64,000 bases of DNA from contig NZ_JAPWGY010000003.1 in NCBI RefSeq assembly GCF_027214005.1, forward strand, positions 62,001 to 126,000, given 5' to 3'. The notes beneath the pieces were generated by a model, which was not told the origin of the DNA, made no database searches, and saw nothing but the letters and a program-made list of their open reading frames with translations. Positions within the stretch are counted from its first letter, which is position 1. Each line of letters begins with the position of its first letter. This DNA comes from Kiloniella laminariae. GTDB taxonomy: Bacteria; Pseudomonadota; Alphaproteobacteria; Kiloniellales; Kiloniellaceae. Below, in pieces: positions 1 to 8,270 of this stretch. The translations under genes were made by a program, and so were the position numbers.

Positions 1-845
1 TCAGTTGAGATGGTCGAAACACGATCCACTGCAGAAGAAAAGGTCTTGCAGTCCAGAACCAGGCTTTTGTCATTGCCGCTTGGAATCACCCGCTGATAGT
101 CCGGGAAGGTTCCGTCGATCAATTTCGAACTCAAGACAGTTGAATCAAACCGGAACATGATTTTCGTTTCCGACAACGAAACTTCGATCGGATTGCTGGT
201 TTCATCAATCAGTTTGCGGAGTTCGTTAACCGTTTTCCGCGGCACGATCACACCAGGCACGTTCTCGGCACCCTCAGGCAGCGGCATCTCGAAGCGCGCC
301 AGACGATGACCGTCCGTCGCAACAGCCCGCAATACAGCAGTACCATCAGCCTCGGTAGCGTGGATATAAATACCGTTCAGATAATAACGGGTTTCTTCGG
401 TCGAGATGGCAAAGCGGGTCCGATCAATCAGATTTTTCAGCTCACTGACCTGAACGCCAAAAACCTGTGGCAAGCTGGCCATGCCGGAAGCCGGAAAATC
501 CTCGCGCGGCAGGGTCTGCAACGTAAAGGTCGAGCGCCCGGCTTTGAGAGTCATCTGGGCCGTATCCGGATTGGCCGAGACTTCGACCTCGGAACCGTCC
601 GGAAGTTTGCGGACGATATCATAGAAAGTATGCGCGGGGGCTGTTGTCGCCCCGGCTTCCACAATGGTCGCCCCAACCTGATCCACAATGGTCAGATCCA
701 TATCTGTCGCGGTGAGGGAGAGTTTTCCGTCTTTGGCTTCCATCAATACGTTGGAAAGGATCGGAATGGTGTTTCTGCGTTCCACTACACTTTGAACATG
801 CGCCAGGGATTTCAACAATGCAGAGCGTTCAATTGTCAACTTCAT
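1..845 (-). CDS. dnaN: DNA polymerase III sliding clamp (beta subunit), 3' end cut by window
   Basis: The beta clamp encircles DNA and tethers the replicative polymerase. Reading the minus strand from an ATG at 845 gives MKLTIERSALLKSLAHVQSV, the typical N-terminus, followed by VVERRNTIPILSNVLMEA and the later DGHRLARFEMPLPEG segment that is highly conserved in DnaN. About 281 residues are visible of the roughly 370 usual for the family; the C-terminal part of domain 3 lies outside the window. The gene follows dnaA in the same direction after a 299-bp gap. The reading frame is open throughout. The identification is secure. Confidence 0.96.
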   Translation of the reverse strand, partial: MKLTIERSALLKSLAHVQSVVERRNTIPILSNVLMEAKDGKLSLTATDMDLTIVDQVGATIVEAGATTAPAHTFYDIVRKLPDGSEVEVSANPDTAQMTLKAGRSTFTLQTLPREDFPASGMASLPQVFGVQVSELKNLIDRTRFAISTEETRYYLNGIYIHATEADGTAVLRAVATDGHRLARFEMPLPEGAENVPGVIVPRKTVNELRKLIDETSNPIEVSLSETKIMFRFDSTVLSSKLIDGTFPDYQRVIPSGNDKSLVLDCKTFSSAVDRVSTIST

Positions 846-1144
846 GATGCTATGACTCAGTCCGTATCTCTCATCAAAACCTTATAACACTCTTCCTCCG
901 GCTGCCCGGAAAAAGAGGTCGTGAATGCCCCGTGTTACCAGTTGCGACCAGACCATAGGCCATCACCTCGACACGGGCGAAAAGTATAGCGGGTTCATAC
1001 ACAGAAGGAAAACAATTATAATACTTTATCAGCAAAGAAGCAGCGTAATCTGAAATTAGGGAATCGGCTCAAAAAGATAGCTCGATTTCAACCGCCTTCC
1101 TTAAGACAAAGAGTGCTAAAGCGAAAAGAAAACCGGAGAGGAAA
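846..1144. other. dnaA-dnaN intergenic region
   Basis: This 299-bp gap between the dnaA stop and the dnaN start carries no convincing gene. It should hold the dnaN promoter and any dnaA terminator, but I see no GC-rich hairpin with a T-run. One sequence at 995-1003 (TCATACACA) differs by one base from the DnaA-box consensus TTATNCACA; a single imperfect match is not evidence of an origin. Confidence 0.5.
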
Positions 1145-2575
1145 TCAGTTTTCCAGCATCCGCCGCAGAAGTTCGATATCTTCTGAAAACTCGACATCTC
1201 CCGACTTCAGCTCTTCCACTTTTTTAACCGCATGCATCACTGTCGTATGATCGCGACCCCCGAATTTTCTCCCGATTTCAGGAAGCGAGCGGGAGGTCAG
1301 ATGCTTGGAGAGATACATGGCGATTTGCCGGGGGCGCGCAACAGCCCGGGCACGGCGGGACGAATGCATGTCAGAAATACGCACATTGAAGTGCTCAGCT
1401 ACTTTTTTCTGGATTTCCTCGATGGTCACACGGCGGTCATTCGCGCGCAAAAGGTCGTGCAAGACTTCCTGCGTCGTTTCCAGAGACACCGCTCGCCCGA
1501 CCAGGGTTGCGTGTGCAACGATGCGGTTCAACGCTCCCTCGAGCTCCCGGATGTTCGAGGTAATCTTGTGGGCCAAGAACTCGATCACCTTCTGCGGAAT
1601 AACCACATCAAGCTGTTCGGCTTTTGATTCAAGAATTCCCAGGCGCAGCTCATAGGTTGTCGGATGAATATCCGCAACAAGCCCCCAGCCCAACCGTGAC
1701 TTCATCCTGTCTTCTACGCCAGCAAGATCAGAAGGGCTCTTGTCAGCAGAGATCACAACCTGACGATTTTGATCAACCAGAGCATTAAAGGTATGGAAAA
1801 ACTCTTCCTGGGTCGCTTCTCGCCCCCCGATAAACTGAACATCGTCAATCATCAGAACATCAACAGAGCGGAACTGCTCCTTGAAAGACATCGTGTCTTT
1901 TGTCCGCAGCGCCCGAACGAACTGGTACATAAATTTTTCCGCAGAAAGGTAGATAACCTTTTTTTGCGGATAGACATTGCGAATTTGGTGAGCAATAGCG
2001 TGCATAAGGTGGGTTTTACCCAGACCAACCCCGCCATAAAGAAACAGGGGATTGAACGGAACGTTTTCCGCCTCGGCCACACGTCGCGCAGCCGCATAGG
2101 CCAACTCGTTAGGTTTACCAACGACAAAGTTATCGAAGGTAAAGCGCGGGTCCAGAGAACCGGAAAGGCTCTGAAACTCGGCAACACGAGGAGATTCAAC
2201 AAGAGCAGGAAGCTCGGATTCTTCACGAGGAGATTCTGGCTTTTCAGACAGACGAACCTCTGCTTCAGCACCAACCTCAACAAGAGCTGGCTTAGGTACC
2301 GGCCGGGCAAGGGGCAACACCACGATTTCCACAGCAGAGGAAACCCCGGCCTCATCCTGCCAGAGAGCCTGAATACGATCCTGATAGTTTCCCGCAACCC
2401 AATCACGCATGAAGCGGGTCGGCACTGCCATACGAATACAGGAATCGTCACTGCTCAGGAGCGTCAATGGCTTCAGCCAACTACGATAAGCGGCCTCACC
2501 GACTTCAGCACGCAGCCGACCAAGAACACGGTCCCACTGCAACTGAATTGATGAAATCACCTCACTTTGAGCCAT
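1145..2575 (-). CDS. dnaA: Chromosomal replication initiator protein DnaA
   Basis: DnaA binds DnaA boxes and melts the origin to start replication. With the start at 2575 the protein is 476 residues: N-terminal domain I (SIQLQWDRVLGRLRAEVGE), a variable proline/glutamate-rich linker, an AAA+ domain with Walker A GGVGLGKTHL at about 181-190 and Walker B VDVLMIDDVQF at about 239-249, and a C-terminal DNA-binding domain with RSLPEIGRKFGGRDHTTVMH. An in-frame start 35 codons upstream (2680) exists, but the ATG at 2575 is preceded by GGGGAG at good spacing and gives the standard MAQSEV-type beginning. The adjacent, same-strand dnaN is the classical partner. Confidence 0.98.
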   Translation of the reverse strand: MAQSEVISSIQLQWDRVLGRLRAEVGEAAYRSWLKPLTLLSSDDSCIRMAVPTRFMRDWVAGNYQDRIQALWQDEAGVSSAVEIVVLPLARPVPKPALVEVGAEAEVRLSEKPESPREESELPALVESPRVAEFQSLSGSLDPRFTFDNFVVGKPNELAYAAARRVAEAENVPFNPLFLYGGVGLGKTHLMHAIAHQIRNVYPQKKVIYLSAEKFMYQFVRALRTKDTMSFKEQFRSVDVLMIDDVQFIGGREATQEEFFHTFNALVDQNRQVVISADKSPSDLAGVEDRMKSRLGWGLVADIHPTTYELRLGILESKAEQLDVVIPQKVIEFLAHKITSNIRELEGALNRIVAHATLVGRAVSLETTQEVLHDLLRANDRRVTIEEIQKKVAEHFNVRISDMHSSRRARAVARPRQIAMYLSKHLTSRSLPEIGRKFGGRDHTTVMHAVKKVEELKSGDVEFSEDIELLRRMLEN

Positions 2576-3021
2576 AAGTCTCCCCAACCCACATACAGTA
2601 TCATAATCAGGCTGCCCTCTCTTCAGGCAACCTGTTATCAAGTTATGGCCCGTTCGCATGGGCTCTTCACAATCAGCCAAAAGTAATTATTAGCTAAAAA
2701 CTTATATTGTTTTTAGCTTTTACTTCAAACCGCCAAATATTCAGGACGGAACAACTTAGAATTGCGAGGACAAGCAACGCTGAAACTTCCGTTCAACTGA
2801 CGAAAGCCCTTCCCAAGGCTGTTTAATGTACTAGCCTCTGGCGACGCATGCAATATGATCAGACCAAGAACATCATATTTTTTCCCGATCCATGCGTTCC
2901 TCTGCCGGGAGAAAATCCTGACCTACTAAATCTTGTGTAGGGACTCGGAGGCAGCACAGAGAGCATGTCACTTGAATAAGCGACCCTCTCGGATTCTCAG
3001 AATAACCAGACGAATCGACAC
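2576..3021. other. dnaA upstream region (no gene supported)
   Basis: About 446 bp separate the dnaA start from the rpsT terminator. It must contain the dnaA promoter. The clearest structure is the 10-bp inverted repeat at 2692-2718, listed separately. I found no exact DnaA boxes (TTATNCACA), so origin function is not supported. A 64-codon minus-strand frame at 2873-3067 runs through the rpsT terminator and lacks family-like features, so it is not called. Confidence 0.6.
2692..2718. promoter_or_regulatory. 10-bp perfect inverted repeat upstream of dnaA
   Basis: AGCTAAAAAC at 2692-2701 and GTTTTTAGCT at 2709-2718 are perfect reverse complements around a 7-base AT spacer (TTATATT). It lies 117-143 bp before the dnaA start codon. 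It could be a dimeric-repressor operator or a weak hairpin in the dnaA leader; no T-run follows on the minus strand, which argues against a simple terminator. Function is inferred only from position and symmetry. Confidence 0.5.
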
Positions 3022-3052
3022 AAAAAAAGTCGCGCCCATAAAGAGCGCGACT
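3022..3052 (-). terminator. Rho-independent terminator of rpsT
   Basis: On the minus strand AGTCGCGC (3052-3045) pairs with GCGCGACT (3035-3028) and is followed at once by seven T residues (complement of 3028-3022). It begins 32 bp after the rpsT stop codon, so it should end the rpsT transcript before dnaA. Confidence 0.9.
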
Positions 3053-3083
3053 CTTCTTATTCCCCATCCGAAGATGGAAAAAC

Positions 3084-3347
3084 TTAAGCCAGAGCTTTGA
3101 TGCGGCTGTTCATACGAGACAGTTTGCGAGCTACTGTGTTCTGATGAAGGATACCAGAACGAACACCACGATGCATTTCAGGCTGTGCTGCTTTCAATGC
3201 TTCCTGTGCCGCAGCTTTATCGCCACCGCTGATCGCTGCTTCAACCTGTTTAACGAAGGTGCGGATGCGACCCATACGAGACGAGTTCAGCTCGTAACGC
3301 TTGGCGTTACGACGGATCCGGGTTTTTGCAGAAAGATGATTAGCCAT
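3084..3347 (-). CDS. rpsT: 30S ribosomal protein S20
   Basis: S20 is a small basic protein that binds 16S rRNA early in 30S assembly. The 87-residue product begins [20 protein letters not shown] and ends [14 protein letters not shown], matching the family in length, charge and helix pattern. It is monocistronic by layout: a hairpin terminator follows, and a gap of about 145 bp separates it from the upstream enoyl-CoA hydratase gene. rpsT next to dnaA is a common arrangement in alphaproteobacteria. Confidence 0.98.
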   Translation of the reverse strand: MANHLSAKTRIRRNAKRYELNSSRMGRIRTFVKQVEAAISGGDKAAAQEALKAAQPEMHRGVRSGILHQNTVARKLSRMNSRIKALA

Positions 3348-3492
3348 CGATAGGCGCCTATTCTTCTATAAATAATGAATCTCGAAAGTTGCGGCGTTAT
3401 AACGGTGCCCGGAGAGTTCGTCAAGCACGATCAAACGGAAATGCGACTCCTACGCCGCATAAATCATGGCATTTGACAAAATTCCAGCAAAA

Positions 3493-4269
3493 TCAGCGAT
3501 GTTTCCAATCCGCTTTTCTCTTTTCAGCAAAGGCTGTCATGCCTTCGCGTCGATCATCCAGAGCAAACGTAGAGTGGAATACCCGGCGTTCGAAGCGGAG
3601 TCCCTCACTCAGAGTTGTTTCGTAAGAGCGGTCGACGGATTCCTTGGCAATCATCGTGACAGGCAAAGAATGTCCAGCAATCTTTGCCGCAGCAGCCATG
3701 GCTTCCTCCATCAGCTTATCCACAGGCACGACCCGACTGACCAGACCACAGCGTTCCGCCTCATCCGCATCCATCATCCGTCCAGTCAGACACATATCCA
3801 TTGCCTTGGATTTACCGACGATGCGGGTCAGACGCTGCGTTCCACCCGCCCCGGGAATCGTCCCGATGGTGATTTCAGGTTGGCCGAACTTGGCATTTTC
3901 AGCTGCAATGATAAAATCGCACATCATGGCCACTTCGCAACCTCCGCCAAGCGCATATCCCGCCACAGCAGCAATTACAGGCTTTCTGGTCTTGGCCAGA
4001 ACTTCCCAGTCATCGGTAATAAAATCCTCCCGATAAACCTGCTGAAAGTCCTTTCCGATCATTTCCTTGATATCAGCACCAGCGGCAAAAGCACGCTCAG
4101 AGCCCGTCACCACAAGACAGCCGATCTCGTCGTCAGCCTCAAACAAGGCGACAGCCTGACCAAGCTCATCAATCAGTCCAGCGCAGAGAGCATTCAGAGC
4201 CTCGGGACGATTAAGGGTAATCAGACCGACCCGGTCACGCTTTTCCACGAGGATATATTCATAAGCCAT
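3493..4269 (-). CDS. Enoyl-CoA hydratase (crotonase family)
   Basis: Adds water across the 2-enoyl-CoA double bond in beta-oxidation. The 258-residue protein has the crotonase fold signatures: [10 protein letters not shown] (oxyanion hole, first strand), [18 protein letters not shown] (CoA-binding and second oxyanion-hole glycine), then [20 protein letters not shown] carrying the two catalytic glutamates typical of true hydratases (ECH1/FadB type). AAGGAG lies 11 bases before the ATG. Enoyl-CoA hydratase genes next to mutM and rpsT recur in alphaproteobacteria. Substrate chain length cannot be read from the sequence. Confidence 0.93.
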   Translation of the reverse strand: MAYEYILVEKRDRVGLITLNRPEALNALCAGLIDELGQAVALFEADDEIGCLVVTGSERAFAAGADIKEMIGKDFQQVYREDFITDDWEVLAKTRKPVIAAVAGYALGGGCEVAMMCDFIIAAENAKFGQPEITIGTIPGAGGTQRLTRIVGKSKAMDMCLTGRMMDADEAERCGLVSRVVPVDKLMEEAMAAAAKIAGHSLPVTMIAKESVDRSYETTLSEGLRFERRVFHSTFALDDRREGMTAFAEKRKADWKHR

Positions 4270-4318
4270 AATCAGGGATGCTCCTTATAATCAGTATTTG
4301 GGGCAGAGTGCCGAATGT

Positions 4319-4747
4319 TCACTGCGAGGGCGCGAGAATAATTCGCAGAATAGATCTGCCATTTTCCACACCCTTTATAATCTCGATACTGAGAATTTCC
4401 CCTTCGCGCTGAAACAGCCCCTCTTCGAATACGTTCCAGCCCAACTGGGGCAAAGTGCGTCCGTAAAATTCCCGGATTTCCTTTTCATTCACCAGTCCTG
4501 ATGCAAAACCTTCGACAATACGTCCTTCGGGTTTGTCAAAGACCATGCCCATTTCAGGCATTTCTTCCATTCCCGGCATGACGGGAACACCATCACTCCC
4601 CGTAAAAAAACCCGCTGTGAATTCTTCCGCTGTCGCAGCAAGTACATCGCCGACACGAAAAGCACCCGAAGAAAGCACAACAGCCATCAGGAGAGCAGAG
4701 ATCAGAATGCGTAAAAGGATCAGACGGAACATGACTAACTTGTACAT
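4319..4747 (-). CDS. Small exported/membrane-anchored protein of unknown function
   Basis: I do not recognise a named family. From the ATG at 4747 the product is 142 residues, with a strongly hydrophobic N-terminal segment (RLILLRILISALLMAVVLSS) acting as signal peptide or anchor, then a Met/Pro-rich linker (VPVMPGMEEMPEMGMVF) and a compact C-terminal domain with an FYGRTLPQLGWNVFEEG segment. The start codon shares a base with the mutM stop (TGATG), so the gene is probably translationally coupled to mutM. A GTG 12 bases further upstream is the alternative start. An envelope location is likely; no enzymatic motif is visible. Confidence 0.75.
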   Translation of the reverse strand: MYKLVMFRLILLRILISALLMAVVLSSGAFRVGDVLAATAEEFTAGFFTGSDGVPVMPGMEEMPEMGMVFDKPEGRIVEGFASGLVNEKEIREFYGRTLPQLGWNVFEEGLFQREGEILSIEIIKGVENGRSILRIILAPSQ

Positions 4748-5601
4748 CAGCGTTGGCACCCAGGACAGAAGAAAGTTGACCGCCCGCTTTGCTGTACCCG
4801 CGTGATCACAGGAGCCTCAGCCCCCTCTCCGCACTGCCGACAGGGCTCACCCTCCCGGCCATATACCGCCCAGGAATGCTGAAAATACCCCAACTCCCCT
4901 GTTGCCTGGACATAGTCACGCAAACTTGAGCCCCCTGCCTCGATCGCCCGGGTTAATACACTCTTGATTGTTGTGGCCAAAAGGTCCGCCTCGCTCCCCT
5001 GAACAGAGCCAGCCGGGCGCTCTGGCGATATGTGGGAAAGGTAGAGAGCTTCACAGGCGTAAATATTTCCAATTCCTGCAACAACCCGCTGATCCAGCAA
5101 AGCGGCCTTGATTGAATTCTTTTTGTTTTTAAGCCTCTCGGATAATATCGGACCATTAAAACCATTACCCAAAGGTTCGGGACCAATATCCCGGAACGCC
5201 TTGTGTTGAAGAAGATCAGCCTCCGCAACAAGATCCATCATGCCAAAACGACGCGGGTCACAATAGCGGATCTCTTCCCCCTCATCGGTTTCAAAAATGA
5301 CATGGTCATGAGGGTCAAGAACCGGGCGTTGCTCCGCACCGGAGACACGCGGCAGGATCGTCATCCGCCCGGACATGCCGAGGTGGAAAAAGAGCACCAT
5401 ACCATCATCCAGGTGAACCAGCACATATTTGGCCCGCCGTGCCAGCTTCACGACACAGCGCCCGGTCAATCTCTGGGCAAAGTTTTCCGGCAAGGGAAAG
5501 CGCAGTTTGTCCCGGCGCTGGATCACCTTTTGGAAGCGACGTCCCTCCAGACTCGGGCGCAACCCCCGCATCACGGTTTCTACTTCGGGGAGCTCTGGCA
5601 T
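4747..5601 (-). CDS. mutM: Formamidopyrimidine-DNA glycosylase (Fpg/MutM)
   Basis: Removes 8-oxoguanine and formamidopyrimidines and nicks the abasic site. The 284-residue protein starts MPELPEVETVMRGL, giving the catalytic Pro2 and Glu3. It has the central helix-two-turn-helix LLDQRVVAGIGNIYACEAL and a C-terminal zinc finger with C254, C257, C279 and C282 (CRQC...FFCPGC). Length is normal. It is divergent from ubiE, with 118 bp between the two starts, and its stop overlaps the start of the following small exported protein. Confidence 0.97.
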   Translation of the reverse strand: MPELPEVETVMRGLRPSLEGRRFQKVIQRRDKLRFPLPENFAQRLTGRCVVKLARRAKYVLVHLDDGMVLFFHLGMSGRMTILPRVSGAEQRPVLDPHDHVIFETDEGEEIRYCDPRRFGMMDLVAEADLLQHKAFRDIGPEPLGNGFNGPILSERLKNKKNSIKAALLDQRVVAGIGNIYACEALYLSHISPERPAGSVQGSEADLLATTIKSVLTRAIEAGGSSLRDYVQATGELGYFQHSWAVYGREGEPCRQCGEGAEAPVITRVQQSGRSTFFCPGCQR

Positions 5602-5719
5602 AACCCTGTTTTCCTTTGCGTTCGACTGGCTGCGGTACTATATCATTCAACCAGACAGGCAAAAGGGCTTTGCACGGGTCACTGCAAGAAAATTGCGCCG
5701 AAAGCGGCTGGACATTCAA

Positions 5720-6547
5720 ATGGCAGACAAACAAAACACCAATCACTCCCCCAACAATACCCAGGATAATGCAGTGGAAAATGTTCCGGATAATTCCTCA
5801 TCAGGCACAACCCACTTTGGGTATAGTGAAGTTCCGATAAACGAAAAACGAAACCGGGTCAGGGGTGTTTTTGAAAGCGTCGCCCGCAACTATGACCTGA
5901 TGAATGATCTGATGAGTGGCGGCATTCATCGTCTCTGGAAAACATCGCTTATCGACTGGCTGAACCCCCGAGCGGGCGAAGCGCACCTGGACGTCGCAGG
6001 TGGCACAGGTGATATCGCACTGAGAATCATTGATCAGGTTGGTCGCGATCTGGCCGGGCCAGTCACAGTGTGTGACCTGACCCCTGACATGATGCTGGTA
6101 GGACGGGACCGGGCAATCGATCAGGGTATTGTCCAGGGCATCAGCTGGACTTGCGGCAATGCGGAAAGCCTTCCTTTTCCGGACCGGAGCATGAACTCCT
6201 ATACAATTGCATTTGGACTGCGCAACGTCACTCATATCGACAAGGCTCTGTCAGAAGCCCGCCGGGTACTCAAACCGGGTGGACGTTTCTTCTGTCTTGA
6301 ATTCAGCCAGGTTGTTCTTCCGGTACTGAGCGAAATTTACGATCAGTATTCTTTCAAAATCTTACCCGCCATGGGACAGCTCATCGCCAATGACCGGGAG
6401 TCATATCAATACCTGGCAGAATCCATTCGCCGCTTTCCACCACAGGATGATCTCATTCGGATGATGACGACGGCTGGTTTTGAGCAATGCAGCTATCGCA
6501 ACTATACCGGAGGCGTCGCCGCGATTCATTGTGGATGGCGTATCTAG
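5720..6547 (+). CDS. ubiE: Ubiquinone/menaquinone biosynthesis C-methyltransferase UbiE
   Basis: SAM-dependent C-methylation of the quinone ring at a late stage of ubiquinone synthesis. From the ATG at 5720 the product is 275 residues. Motif I is LDVAGGTGDIALRI, with the family segments VFESVARNYDLMNDLMSGG, FGLRNVTHIDKAL and RVLKPGGRFFCLEF; the protein ends with GGVAAIHCGWRI, the usual UbiE terminus. The open frame continues far upstream (to 5429), but that part overlaps mutM on the other strand. The N-terminal 30 residues are poorly conserved and Asn/Ser-rich. ubiB follows 58 bp downstream. Confidence 0.96.
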   Translation: MADKQNTNHSPNNTQDNAVENVPDNSSSGTTHFGYSEVPINEKRNRVRGVFESVARNYDLMNDLMSGGIHRLWKTSLIDWLNPRAGEAHLDVAGGTGDIALRIIDQVGRDLAGPVTVCDLTPDMMLVGRDRAIDQGIVQGISWTCGNAESLPFPDRSMNSYTIAFGLRNVTHIDKALSEARRVLKPGGRFFCLEFSQVVLPVLSEIYDQYSFKILPAMGQLIANDRESYQYLAESIRRFPPQDDLIRMMTTAGFEQCSYRNYTGGVAAIHCGWRI

Positions 6548-6605
6548 AACCAACCTCACAGTCTATTTTTCCATAACACACCCATTTGACATTTAAAGAG
6601 CAGTC

Positions 6606-8174
6606 ATGTTTGAAAAGATCGCAACCCTTCTCCGTTTGATGCGGATTGCACGGACGCTGGCGCGCCATGATGCTCTGGCTGCTTTTGAAGAAGAACGGCT
6701 TATCCCCGGAAAGCTCGCAGCAGTTGCCGTCTGGTGGGGGAGGAAACTGTCCCGGCGCAACACCCCTGGCCGCCCCGGTGAAAAACTCGCCCGCGCTTTG
6801 ACCGAGTTGGGACCAAGTTTTATCAAGCTGGGCCAGTTTCTCTCAACCCGCGCAGACCTTCTGGGAGAACAACTGGCAACCGATCTTGCCCAGCTACAGG
6901 ATCAACTCTCTCCCTTTGACGGCTCACTCGCCAAGAGCATTATCGAAAAAGAACTTGGCAGAGATCTTGAGCAACTGTTCCTGTCATTTGATATGGACGC
7001 GATCTCTGCCGCATCAATTGCACAGGTCCACTTTGCCGAAACCATCGAGGGCGAAGCCGTCGCCGTCAAGGTCTTGCGTCCCGGCGTTGAAGAGAGCTTC
7101 CGTAAAGACCTGAAACTTTTTTATAGCCTCGCGTCTCTGCTGGAAAAAAGCCGGCCTTCCTTTCGCCGCTTTCGCCTGACCGAGGTCGTGCAAACTTTTC
7201 ACGATACTGTCCGGCTCGAGATGGATTTGCGTATGGAAGCTGCCGGAGCATGCGAACTGGCAGAAAATTTCGCTGACGATTTTTCTTATGACACCCCGTC
7301 AATTGATTGGGACCGCACCAGTCGTCGCGTCCTGACCATGAGCCGTGTTGAAGGTATCCCTCTTGATGACCGCGAGGCTCTACTGGCTGCAGGACACAAT
7401 CTGGAAGAAGTCCTGACAAGTGCTGCTGCCATTTTCTTCAACCAGGTTTTCCGCGATGGCTTCTTCCATGGCGACCAGCATCCGGGCAATATGTTTGTCG
7501 GAGATGATGGCCGCCTCGTCGCTGTCGATTTCGGCATTATGGGGCGACTTGATAAAAACACCCGTTTTTTCCTTGCTGACATGCTGGTCGCCCTGTTGCG
7601 TGAGGATTATGTCAAACTGGCTGAAGCACATGTCACAGCTGGCCTCATTCCCGCGAACCAGTCTATCGAGACATTTGCCCAGGCCCTGCGCTCGGTCTGT
7701 CAACCGATCATGGGAAAAGATCTAAGCCACTTTTCCTTTGCCAAGATGTTGGGACAGATGCTCCATCTTGCAGAATCTTTTGATATGACGATTCAGCCAC
7801 ACCTGCTTTTACTGCAGAAAAATATGGTGATGGCTGAAGGCGTCAGCCGCAGTTTGGACGAGAATCTGAATCTCTGGTCTCTTGCCCAGCCACTGGTCGA
7901 AGATTGGATTCTCAAAAACCGTGGCCCGGAGGCGCGGGTACGTGAAGGGATCACAACGCTCTCGGGAAGTCTGGAGAAATTGCCCCGGCTCATCAGCAAT
8001 CTGGAAGCCGCAAGTGAGAAGTTTTCCCAAAGCGGATTACGGCTCCACAGCGAGACAATTCAGGACTTTCACAAGGAAAGTAGCGGCACAGCCCGGTGGG
8101 CTTTTATCCTTGCGATCGCCAGTTTGGCCTTCTCAATAGGATTTACCGTAAACTTTATATTGTTTTATGGTTAA
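6606..8174 (+). CDS. ubiB: UbiB/ABC1-ADCK family protein required for ubiquinone synthesis
   Basis: Atypical protein-kinase-like ATPase that supports the ubiquinone biosynthetic complex at the membrane. The 522-residue protein shows the KxGQ motif at about 74-77 (FIKLGQFLSTRADLL), the Ala-rich nucleotide loop ASIAQVHFAE, kinase-like GFFHGDQHPGNMFV and VAVDFGIMGRL, and a hydrophobic C-terminal segment (WAFILAIASLAFSIGFTVNF) as membrane anchor. It lies directly after ubiE, the usual alphaproteobacterial order, and probably shares its transcript. Confidence 0.95.
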   Translation: MFEKIATLLRLMRIARTLARHDALAAFEEERLIPGKLAAVAVWWGRKLSRRNTPGRPGEKLARALTELGPSFIKLGQFLSTRADLLGEQLATDLAQLQDQLSPFDGSLAKSIIEKELGRDLEQLFLSFDMDAISAASIAQVHFAETIEGEAVAVKVLRPGVEESFRKDLKLFYSLASLLEKSRPSFRRFRLTEVVQTFHDTVRLEMDLRMEAAGACELAENFADDFSYDTPSIDWDRTSRRVLTMSRVEGIPLDDREALLAAGHNLEEVLTSAAAIFFNQVFRDGFFHGDQHPGNMFVGDDGRLVAVDFGIMGRLDKNTRFFLADMLVALLREDYVKLAEAHVTAGLIPANQSIETFAQALRSVCQPIMGKDLSHFSFAKMLGQMLHLAESFDMTIQPHLLLLQKNMVMAEGVSRSLDENLNLWSLAQPLVEDWILKNRGPEARVREGITTLSGSLEKLPRLISNLEAASEKFSQSGLRLHSETIQDFHKESSGTARWAFILAIASLAFSIGFTVNFILFYG

Positions 8175-8270
8175 CCTTTATTAACAATCTTTTGTTGACA
8201 TTGACTCGTTTTATCCAAAAAATCGAATTCAGTATTTACGAAATCTCACCGTGAAATAAATCAGTCCATT

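Noticed and set aside
306-887. 193-codon plus-strand open frame
   Set aside because: It lies antisense to the clearly identified dnaN and has no family-like sequence.
995-1003. Possible DnaA box (TCATACACA)
   Set aside because: It has one mismatch to consensus and stands alone; no cluster was found in either dnaA-flanking gap.
2942-3053. Three GANTC (CcrM methylation) sites upstream of dnaA
   Set aside because: Three in about 480 bp is close to chance for a 4-specific-base motif, so no cell-cycle link is claimed.
2873-3067. 64-codon minus-strand frame between rpsT and dnaA
   Set aside because: It runs through the rpsT terminator hairpin and has no recognisable domain or good ribosome site.
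8172-8186. CtrA-like TTAA...TTAAC sequence before coaBC
   Set aside because: The spacing is six bases instead of seven, and the gene is not a typical CtrA target.
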